Assembly: GCA_030628905.1 (NCBI GenBank) | Contig: DAOVQB010000022.1 | Coordinates: 1-36,986, forward strand | Reading direction: 5' to 3' | DNA from: DAOVQB01 sp023128935 | GTDB lineage: Bacteria > Eisenbacteria > RBG-16-71-46 > CAIMUX01 > WJJG01 | DNA: 36,986 nt | Program-made: the position numbers and the translations under genes | Shown: piece after piece, positions 16,414 through 23,437 of the stretch | How the letters are laid out: every line of letters begins with the position of its first letter | How positions within the stretch are numbered: the first letter of the stretch is position 1 | The notes under the pieces: model-generated | What the model was told of the DNA's origin: nothing | What the model saw: only the letters and a program-made list of their open reading frames with translations | The model's database searches: none

Positions 16414-17880
16414 TCAAAAATCCAGCGATTCCAGGCTCACGGCGGCGCGTATGTTCTCTTCGCAGCGGGCCGCCAGAGTGCGCAGCGCGTCAACATCAAT
16501 GATGCGGGGCGAGCGAGACGTGTACTCGCGGAGGATGTGTACGGTTAGCCTGCAATCCTCGGCGGCCTTTTGGTAAACGAATCCATGTTTGACCAGGGCG
16601 CGGCAGATCGCATTGATGCGTACAATCTGATCCTCTGGAACCTCAGAGAGGCTTGAGCGCTTCAGGCGCTGCAACAACGCAGGAATGCGAACGGCTTCAA
16701 CATGCTCGAGCCGTGCCTCCTCAATGCTCGCCGCGGCCACTGCGGCCAGGGAAGCGTGCATCTCGAAACACCCCATGTCCTGGGTGGAGAAGGCGTAGGA
16801 GGTCTCACCGCTCTCCAGACCGAGGAGACCAAGGACCTCTCGCCCGCGGCCGGACACCAGAGGGATCACCAGCGCGCACTGCGTGTCCTTCCAAAGGGGC
16901 TTATGCCGTTCGCGCGCTGCCCTGGGCAGGTCTGGGATGTATAGCGTTCTTCCCGTGCGGATCGCTTCTCCCCAAACTCCATCCTGCAAAGAAAGCCGCA
17001 GCCGGCCCGCTCGGTAGTCCCGTAGTAGACCTTCCTCCAGTCCAGCCGTAGTCATTGACTCGACAATATGGCAATCATCCGCGTGGGGATCCCGGAGGGC
17101 CACCATGCCGCGGCGGCGCTTGCCCGGCAGATAGGGCAGGGTTGCATCCAGAAGCCCGCCGGCCAGCGACGAGCGAGAAAGGGGCGCGCTCAGCCTTCGC
17201 GTGAGGCGGCGCATATCTCTCAAGCGTACGGCAGTCAACAGTGGGTATCCCGCCGAGGAACTGAAACCGATCATGAACTCGCAGAACTCTCTCGAGAGCA
17301 ACTCATCACTCTCGACATTCAGGATCCCCATCGCATCCCTCGGGCGAGCCTGTCCCCGGATCTCGGGGTCCAGGATGGGCACCGCCAGCTGCGACTTGAG
17401 GCTCGGATAGGCTGCGATGGCCGACTGCCGCATCTCATCGACCTCTCCACCCGAAGCTGGGCGCAACGGCGCCCAACGATCCTTCTCGTCATCCCGCTCC
17501 GCCACGAACCACTCCTGGCCCTGGCGCATGGCAACCATGCGCCGCGCCACACTCCAACCCATAAGACCCGTGGGACTCTGGGAATCACCGGGACCAACGT
17601 GCTCCATGAAGTTACGAAGCTCCTCGGGGTCCGGACGGCCCTTGAGTCGCAGCGGGCGAAAAGTCCCCCCGGTGCCCCTGCGGGACAGAAGACCGGCGGT
17701 AGCTACGAGATGCACTGCATTGGAATGGTTTGGGGCAATCTCTTCGAGCAGTTCCACTAGGGTTTGGGCAAGAACGTCAAGGAGGGCCTGAAGATCGTTT
17801 ACCCGACCATATAGGCGCTGTGTACAGGTAAGGAGGCGCGGGAGATCCATCCCGCGCACCCCAGCATGGCTGATTGCCAT
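16414..17880 (-). CDS. Double GAF-domain sensor protein
   Basis: The preferred ATG at 17880 has AAAGGAG five to eight bases upstream and gives 488 aa; a longer frame to 18039 adds a basic, non-conserved N-terminus. Two GAF-like regions are visible. The first covers roughly residues 20-230 (containing MGILNVESDELLSREF). The second covers roughly 240-390, with DGVWGEAIRTGRTLYIPDL, ALVIPLVSGRGREVLGLLGLES and FSTQDMGCFEMHASLAA. These are the usual GAF beta strands. No kinase, phosphatase or cyclase follows; the C-terminal ~100 residues are helical and basic. It is likely a cytoplasmic sensor or regulator, with an unknown ligand. Confidence 0.8.
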   Translation of the reverse strand: MAISHAGVRGMDLPRLLTCTQRLYGRVNDLQALLDVLAQTLVELLEEIAPNHSNAVHLVATAGLLSRRGTGGTFRPLRLKGRPDPEELRNFMEHVGPGDSQSPTGLMGWSVARRMVAMRQGQEWFVAERDDEKDRWAPLRPASGGEVDEMRQSAIAAYPSLKSQLAVPILDPEIRGQARPRDAMGILNVESDELLSREFCEFMIGFSSSAGYPLLTAVRLRDMRRLTRRLSAPLSRSSLAGGLLDATLPYLPGKRRRGMVALRDPHADDCHIVESMTTAGLEEGLLRDYRAGRLRLSLQDGVWGEAIRTGRTLYIPDLPRAARERHKPLWKDTQCALVIPLVSGRGREVLGLLGLESGETSYAFSTQDMGCFEMHASLAAVAAASIEEARLEHVEAVRIPALLQRLKRSSLSEVPEDQIVRINAICRALVKHGFVYQKAAEDCRLTVHILREYTSRSPRIIDVDALRTLAARCEENIRAAVSLESLDF

Positions 17881-18240
17881 TGAAGCTTCTCCTTTGCCTC
17901 CCGTGGTCCCCTCACCTCCGGCTCTGCGGAGAGGTCCGCGGGGATGACGAGATCGTCTCATATTGCCTCGCTTTGGGGGGCTTAAAATCCAACCGGTGAC
18001 CCGATCGGCATGTTGAATTCTTCGGATAGGCCTTGTCAATTCTCAAGCGGGGATGGCTTCGCCATGCGGGAATTCAATCGGCCAGGGTGGGAGGAGGGTG
18101 AGAGCAACCTGCATATGGGGCCGCCGGTGACTACAGGGCTGCTATGGGGGAGAATTCGGCTGTCACATGACAGCCGGTCGCATCCCTCATTGCGAAGTCG
18201 CCGTTGCCCAAGTGATCGCAAGAGTGCTAGCGTTTGGTAG
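17881..18240. other. Divergent intergenic region before uvrA
   Basis: 360 bp separate the GAF gene from uvrA. It contains the GAF ribosome site next to 17881, a small hairpin ATGGC-TTC-GCCAT at about 18053, and a strong palindrome at 18157-18176 (separate entry). Short open frames here look like noise. Confidence 0.5.
18157..18176. promoter_or_regulatory. Palindrome upstream of uvrA, possible operator
   Basis: CGGCTGTCA and TGACAGCCG form a 9-bp perfect inverted repeat with a 2-bp centre, 65 bp before the uvrA ATG. Such compact dyads are typical of dimeric regulator sites. It does not match a LexA box I know. No T-run follows. Confidence 0.4.
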
Positions 18241-21200
18241 ATGTCCTCGCGCGCAAAGACAACCCGCACCCCCGGAACCGGAGGCGTGCCCACCTCCACG
18301 GTGATCCGCGGCGCGCGCATGCACAACCTGCGCCGGATCAACTGCGAGATCCCGCTGCGAAAGATCACCGTCATTACGGGCGTCTCGGGATCCGGGAAGT
18401 CGACCCTGGCCTTCGATGTGCTCTACGCTGAGGGCCAACGAAGATTCGTTGAGTGCCTGAGCGCCTACGCCCGGCAGTTCCTCGAGCGGCTGGAGCGCCC
18501 CAAGGTCGATAGAATCGGCTATATCCAACCGGCCATTGCACTGAAGCAGCACCTGAGCATTCGAAACGCACGCTCTACCGTGGGAAGCATCACCGAACTG
18601 ACCGATCATCTCCGGCTCCTCTACGTTCACGCCGGCCAGGTTCACTGCCGTGTGTGCGGGGCACCCGTTGTCCGCAATGAGTTATCAGATGCCCTGAAGG
18701 TGATTCAGGCCCTGCCGGAGGACACACGCATCGCGATTGTGGCCCCTCTTCAGCGGCCGCTTAGCAGCGAGACTGCTTGCCGGCTGTTGGATGATGGATA
18801 CACGCGACTGTTTCTGAGCGGGCAGGTCATTCAGATCGAGGACCTATTGGCTGAAGGCGTCCTACTCGCGGATGCCTTGTCAAAGGCAACCAGCAGGCCC
18901 GGACGACGAAGCGCGCCCCCTGGCAGGCCCGGACGACGAAGCGCGGCCCCCGGCAGGCAGGAAAGACGAAGCGCGGCCCCCGGCAGGCAGGAAAGACGAA
19001 GCGTGGCCCCCGGCAGGCAGGAAAGACGAAGCGCGGCAGGCGATGAAAAAGGATCCGTGCCGGCCGGCTCATCGCGATCAGGCGACGCTTCCCAAATCGG
19101 GGTAGTCATCGACCGGATCGTTGTGGGAAAGGCTCGCCGTAGCCGTCTCGCCGAATCCATTCAAGCTGCCTGGAAAATGGGCAACGGGACCTGCTGGCTC
19201 CATCGTTTGGACGCATCATCTCAATCCCAAGGCCGCAGGAGGAAATCCACCAAGCGCGCCTCAACCATCCCATTAATCGTCCGTCAGGGCATGACATGCA
19301 GCGCGTGCGCTACACCATCAATCACTCCTTCGGTAGGTCTCTTTTCCTGGAACAGCCCGATCGGGGCCTGCCCTGAGTGCCAGGGCTTCGGGAGAATCAT
19401 CACCATCGACCGAAACAAGGTTATCCCCGACCGACGCAGGAATCTGCGCAATCACGCCGTCGTGCCCTTCAGCGTGCCTTCGACGCGGCAGTGGTATCGG
19501 CGTTTGCTGCGGGCGGCCCGGTCCAGGGAAATCCCCACGGATGAGCCTTATGAGGATCTGAGCCAGGCCCAGCAGGATTGGATCTTTCAGGGAGACGAAG
19601 ACTTCCCCGGTGTGAAGGGGTTCTTCGAAAAGCTTGCCAACAAGCGCTACAAGATGCATGTGCGGATCTTCATCTCTCGCTTCCGCGGTTATGTGCCGTG
19701 CCCGCGCTGCCAGGGATCGCGCCTAAAACCCGATGCCCTGTCTGTCACGGTGGGGGGCAAGAACATCCATGAGCTCCATGAAACACCGATTGACGAGTTG
19801 GTTGGGTTTTTTAATGCCTTTAGCCCTGAGGAGACCGAAGGCACCGGTATCCAGAGTCTCCTGGACGGCATCCGTGCCAGGCTTCACTACCTGGATGATG
19901 TGGGGATTGGATACCTGACCCCAGGCCGTGCTGGACGAACTCTGAGCGGCGGCGAGACGCAGCGCATCCGCCTGGCCGCGGCGCTGGGGAGTGCGCTGAC
20001 AGACACGCTCTACATTCTTGACGAACCTACCGTGGGCCTGCACGCGACGGACACGGATCGCATGATGCGTGCTCTCAAACAGTTGACGGCCATGGGCAAC
20101 ACGGTGGTGGTGGTGGAACATGATCCAGGCATGATCGCCGGAGCAGACCACTTGATTGTGCTCGGCCCGGGCGGCGGAGTTAGGGGTGGACGCCTGATCT
20201 ATGAGGGACCGGTGGCGCAGTTCCTGAAAAAGCACCCCGGCTTCTTCCGCGCGCAGCCCCCGAGTTCGGGCGCAGGTGCCGGAGCGTTAGGACGATCCGC
20301 CCGGCGGCGCTCGCTGCGCGGATTGCCCAAAGACGCCACACGCCGACGAGGGCTCAGTAATCCCTGGAATGCCGAAGCGGTGCACCGGTGGGTCGAGGGG
20401 CACACGGCGGGAGAGAAAGTGGCCCACGGGACGGCCGCGCATGATGCCGCAGCGTCCGGGGCCGCCGCGCACCTTGCCACCGCGCACGATGCCGCCGCGC
20501 ACCCTGCCGCAGCGTCCGGGGCGACTGCCAGCGCAGTCACCGGAAGCCGGTTTCCAATGGGACCGCGCCTTCGTCTGCGGGAGGCCCGGGAGCACAACCT
20601 GCAGATCGCGCGGCTGGATCTTCCGCTATCGCGACTCATCGTAATCACGGGGGTTTCCGGATCGGGAAAATCGACTCTGCTTGATGAGATTATCCACCGC
20701 AACTGGCTGCGTTTCACAGGCCAGCCAGTCGAGGACGTCGGGCGCGTCGGATCCATCGAGGGGTTTGATAGCCTAGACGATGTCCACCTCGTGGGACAGA
20801 CGTTGCCCGGACGCTCCAGCCGGTCCAACCCGATCTCCTTCGTGAAGGCCTATGGCGAGATCCGCAAACTCCTGGCATCGACGATTCGCGCTCGTCAGCG
20901 GCAGTTCCAGGCGGGGGCCTTCTCCTTCAACACCGCCGGTGGGCGCTGTGAGGCCTGCAAAGGAATGGGCACGCAGCTTCTTGAGATGTACTTCCTCCCC
21001 GACGTCGAGGTGCCGTGCGAAGCCTGCGGGGGCAAACGCTTTAAGCCCGAGGTCCTGGAAATCACCTGGCATGACAGAAACATCGACGAGATCCTCGGAA
21101 TGACTGTGGATGAAGCCTCTGTTTTCTTCAGAAGTGAGCCCGCCATCGTCGAGCGGCTGGCTCCGCTCCGGGAAGTTGGTCTGGGCTACCTAGCACTGGG

Positions 21201-21555
21201 ACAGAGCACGTCTACCCTGAGCGGCGGGGAAGCTCAAAGGCTTCGCCTGGCCTCCTTCCTGGTAAGGGGATCGGACAACGAACGGCACCTGTTCCTCTTT
21301 GACGAACCGACCACGGGTCTCCATGCGCAAGATATCGAGCGCCTGCTCTACGCCCTGCACGCGTTGATGGGGCGCGGCCACGCTGTCATAGCAGTCGAAC
21401 ACCAGCTGGACTTCATCCGCGCAGCACACTGGGTAATAGACATGGGCCCCGGCCCCGGACCGGCCGGGGGCCAGATCGTCTACGCAGGCCCCGTCCCGGG
21501 CCTCCTGCAACATGAAACCAGCCGCACGGCCCAGGCGCTTCGGGAATGGGCCTAA
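18241..21555 (+). CDS. uvrA: UvrA excinuclease subunit, divergent and enlarged
   Basis: UvrA is the damage-recognising ATPase of nucleotide excision repair. Both ABC halves are complete: Walker A GVSGSGKST at residues 47-55 and ~804, signatures LSGGETQ (~568) and LSGGEAQ (~993). There are zinc sites CSAC...CPEC (353-380) and CEAC-x19-CEAC (903-929). At 1104 aa it is some 160 residues longer than usual. One excess is a decapeptide repeat at ~218-266, in the region that contacts UvrB in typical UvrA; another is an Ala/His-rich stretch at ~732-764 in the inter-half linker. The N-terminal segment (YIQPAIALKQHLSIRNARSTVG) departs from the common form, so a UvrA paralogue is possible. An in-frame TAG abuts the ATG; the ribosome site is weak. 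Confidence 0.9.
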   Translation: MSSRAKTTRTPGTGGVPTSTVIRGARMHNLRRINCEIPLRKITVITGVSGSGKSTLAFDVLYAEGQRRFVECLSAYARQFLERLERPKVDRIGYIQPAIALKQHLSIRNARSTVGSITELTDHLRLLYVHAGQVHCRVCGAPVVRNELSDALKVIQALPEDTRIAIVAPLQRPLSSETACRLLDDGYTRLFLSGQVIQIEDLLAEGVLLADALSKATSRPGRRSAPPGRPGRRSAAPGRQERRSAAPGRQERRSVAPGRQERRSAAGDEKGSVPAGSSRSGDASQIGVVIDRIVVGKARRSRLAESIQAAWKMGNGTCWLHRLDASSQSQGRRRKSTKRASTIPLIVRQGMTCSACATPSITPSVGLFSWNSPIGACPECQGFGRIITIDRNKVIPDRRRNLRNHAVVPFSVPSTRQWYRRLLRAARSREIPTDEPYEDLSQAQQDWIFQGDEDFPGVKGFFEKLANKRYKMHVRIFISRFRGYVPCPRCQGSRLKPDALSVTVGGKNIHELHETPIDELVGFFNAFSPEETEGTGIQSLLDGIRARLHYLDDVGIGYLTPGRAGRTLSGGETQRIRLAAALGSALTDTLYILDEPTVGLHATDTDRMMRALKQLTAMGNTVVVVEHDPGMIAGADHLIVLGPGGGVRGGRLIYEGPVAQFLKKHPGFFRAQPPSSGAGAGALGRSARRRSLRGLPKDATRRRGLSNPWNAEAVHRWVEGHTAGEKVAHGTAAHDAAASGAAAHLATAHDAAAHPAAASGATASAVTGSRFPMGPRLRLREAREHNLQIARLDLPLSRLIVITGVSGSGKSTLLDEIIHRNWLRFTGQPVEDVGRVGSIEGFDSLDDVHLVGQTLPGRSSRSNPISFVKAYGEIRKLLASTIRARQRQFQAGAFSFNTAGGRCEACKGMGTQLLEMYFLPDVEVPCEACGGKRFKPEVLEITWHDRNIDEILGMTVDEASVFFRSEPAIVERLAPLREVGLGYLALGQSTSTLSGGEAQRLRLASFLVRGSDNERHLFLFDEPTTGLHAQDIERLLYALHALMGRGHAVIAVEHQLDFIRAAHWVIDMGPGPGPAGGQIVYAGPVPGLLQHETSRTAQALREWA
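18893..19038 (+). repeat. 30-bp tandem repeat x5 inside uvrA
   Basis: Five units starting at 18893 with a 30-bp period (the last one shortened) encode decapeptides of the types RPGRRSAPPG and RQERRSAAPG. The insert is strongly basic. It lies just before the IGVVIDRIVV strand. Confidence 0.93.
20434..20531 (+). repeat. Ala/His-rich imperfect repeat inside uvrA
   Basis: Repeated GCCGC(A/C) and GCGCACGATGCC blocks encode alternating AHDAAASG- and AHPAAASG-like units. The tract lies in the linker between the two ATPase halves and is low-complexity. Confidence 0.75.
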
Positions 21556-21919
21556 ACGAAACCGCCTCCTCAGCAGAAACCGTAGGTTGTTTCCGGTTCG
21601 GGCAAATCGCCGACTGCGTGATATTGAGTCCCTCCACAGTTCCACGTGAGGTGGGCGTGCCTATCCTCACGCTTGCCCTCTGACATGGGCCACATCTGTA
21701 ACCCATGACCGCGCAAGCAGTCACGCATGTGCCCCGGGGCACACGCGTAATGGGCTGCAGATGTTGCCGGTGGAGGAGAACCGCGCGTAGTTGGTGAAGA
21801 AAACCGCACACGCGATGTTGTCGATTCTGAAATGGGCGGTGAGACATCCTTCCCCAAACTTGCCGGCGCCGCTTTCACACTATCCTTTGCGCCGAGAATC
21901 ATCCATCCGCCCTCAAAAA
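21556..21919. other. Intergenic region after uvrA, no supported gene
   Basis: A minus-strand frame of 118 codons (21570-21926) crosses this area, but it has no family features and no ribosome site that I can see. No T-rich terminator hairpin follows uvrA. The region leads into a dispersed repeat. Confidence 0.45.
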
Positions 21920-22065
21920 GGCTCAAAACGCCAAAAAGCCCCTTTCTACGGAGCTCGGTGTGCTCTATCGGGCAAAAAGGCCATCCTCAGAGCCAAAATC
22001 GGGGGATAGAAAAACCCGACCTGAAACCGCACCCATACCCCCATTTCAGACTGGAGTTCGCCGAC
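21920..22065 (+). repeat. Dispersed 146-bp element, copy A
   Basis: This stretch aligns without gaps to 30534-30679. The last 95 bp match at about three-quarters of positions by hand count, with an invariant AATCGGGGGATAGAAAAAC. In one plus frame both copies encode a similar peptide (RLK..K..FL, NRGIEK, LKP, FR.EF.D); here it ends with a stop right after EFAD. It may be a repeat family such as a small non-autonomous element, or a short coding unit. Confidence 0.7.
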
Positions 22066-22712
22066 TAGTCCCTGCTTCCATCCGCACGATCATCAAAGGG
22101 ATGAAGCTCCATCTGAATCCTGCTATCAAGCAGGTCCTGAGTTCGGATCCCAGGAAGATCGACCTCGCCGCGCGCCCGCATCTTGAAGGACAAGCCCCGA
22201 CTTGGGAAGATCAGCCGCAGTCCGGCGGCGGACTCCCGTTTCTTTCGAATCACGTACGCCCGATAGGGGCCGTCGGGGGCGGCACGCCGGAAGTTGATCA
22301 GGATGCTGTGGTCGGCTGAGACCAACGTGGGCACCGGATCGCTACCCTCGTCGGCTGATTTCGCCGCCAAGGGCAAATTCGTCCGCTTGTGATGATCTTG
22401 ATTCTCCGAGACCAGAGGTCGCAAGGGAAGCAAGGTGGGCTGCGCAGAATCTCCGTCCTGCGTTTCCACAGGAGCCCCGCGACGGGCCAGCATGGCGCGG
22501 ACCGCCTCGGGATCTAGTTGGGCCGCTGCGTCCTGATCGGATCCCCAATCCGAGCTGGCGTGCTCGGCTTCCGCAACCTGCACGCACTCTGCGAGAAGCG
22601 CCCGGCATTCTGCACAATCGTAGATGTGCTCGGCCAGCGTCAGGCGTAGCCCCTCACTTCCCGATCCCGATACCAAGATGGCCATTTCATGATCAGTCAG
22701 ATGCCGATCCAT
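22065..22712 (-). CDS. Anti-sigma factor with HxxxCxxC zinc motif
   Basis: The gene overlaps the end of the sigma factor gene by 20 bp, the usual arrangement for a cognate anti-sigma factor. With the ATG at 22712 (AGCGAGG upstream) it has 215 aa. The N-terminal third has the ZAS-type zinc motif H-x3-C-x2-C in HIYDCAEC, within a helical region starting LTDHEMAILVSG. No transmembrane segment is visible, so it should be cytoplasmic, unlike many anti-sigma factors. The C-terminal half (ILINFRRAAPDGPYRAYVI, then LRLIFPSRGLSFKMRA) looks like a beta-rich domain I do not recognise. A frame back to 22904 is just overlap with the sigma gene. Confidence 0.78.
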   Translation of the reverse strand: MDRHLTDHEMAILVSGSGSEGLRLTLAEHIYDCAECRALLAECVQVAEAEHASSDWGSDQDAAAQLDPEAVRAMLARRGAPVETQDGDSAQPTLLPLRPLVSENQDHHKRTNLPLAAKSADEGSDPVPTLVSADHSILINFRRAAPDGPYRAYVIRKKRESAAGLRLIFPSRGLSFKMRARGEVDLPGIRTQDLLDSRIQMELHPFDDRADGSRD

Positions 22713-23436
22713 TTTGAACCTCGCTTGATCGGACCTCGGTCCTATCCCCTCTACTTCCGTCACTGCCCCGGGGCCGAGATGCTTTCGCCCCAAATGCATC
22801 GTCGGCAGGTCCATTGTCGTCTGGCGGGCGTGTATCCGCCCAGCTGTTCCGCAAGGTGCGGCGCAGTGTTGCCCGGGCATCAAAAAGAACTTTGTCCATA
22901 CCACCCTTTGTTAGCCCCAGAACATCAGCAATTTGCCGGCTGGTCAGACCCTTCAGGCGTAGTTCCATGACGCAGCGCTGACCTCTCGGCAAGAGGGCGA
23001 CCGCGTCATCTATTGCACGACGGATCAAACGCGTGTCGGTGAAACCCGGATGACCGAGGACCTCTTCGAGAGAATCAAGATCAATGCAGTGGGTCTGCTC
23101 AGTGCCCCCACGATTCCGCAAGTAGTCGCTGCGCGTGCGAACCGCAATCACATAGACATAGGCGGGGAACTCGGTTTCCAGCGCGAAGTCGAATTTCTGG
23201 AGGGCGCGCTTGTCATTCCGCAGCAGTTTCGTGAGCACGTCATGCGAAAGATCTTCAGCTTTGTCGGGATCAATGCTGCGTTGCAACATGATGCGCCGAA
23301 CCCGCGGCATGAAGTAGGCGTAGAACTGCGCCCAGGCTCGTTCATTACCTCGGCAGCAGGCTCCAATCAGCCGCTTCCAGTCTAGCGAATCCCCGCATTG
23401 CGGCGGTTGATATCCGTTCTCGCGGTCACCATGCAT
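22693..23436 (-). CDS. ECF-type RNA polymerase sigma factor
   Basis: A 247-aa group IV sigma factor. Region 2 covers the ERAWAQFYAYFMPRVRRIM segment, then DKAEDLSHDVLTKLLRN and YVYVIAVRTRSDYLRNR. Region 4 is the helix-turn-helix LPRGQRCVMELRLKGLTS followed by RQIADVLGLTKGGMDKVL. The C-terminal ~45 residues (DTRPPDDNGPADDAFGAK onward) are polar and beyond the usual core. The ATG at 23436 comes immediately after the stop of the upstream gene, with GGGACTAGG before it, so translation is probably coupled. It directs RNA polymerase to a set of promoters that cannot be named from the window. Confidence 0.93.
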   Translation of the reverse strand: MHGDRENGYQPPQCGDSLDWKRLIGACCRGNERAWAQFYAYFMPRVRRIMLQRSIDPDKAEDLSHDVLTKLLRNDKRALQKFDFALETEFPAYVYVIAVRTRSDYLRNRGGTEQTHCIDLDSLEEVLGHPGFTDTRLIRRAIDDAVALLPRGQRCVMELRLKGLTSRQIADVLGLTKGGMDKVLFDARATLRRTLRNSWADTRPPDDNGPADDAFGAKASRPRGSDGSRGDRTEVRSSEVQNGSASD

Positions 23437-23437
23437 C

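Noticed and set aside
21570..21926. 118-codon minus frame between uvrA and the dispersed repeat
   Set aside because: No family features, no visible ribosome site, and it crosses the conserved repeat boundary; composition looks like chance in GC-rich DNA.
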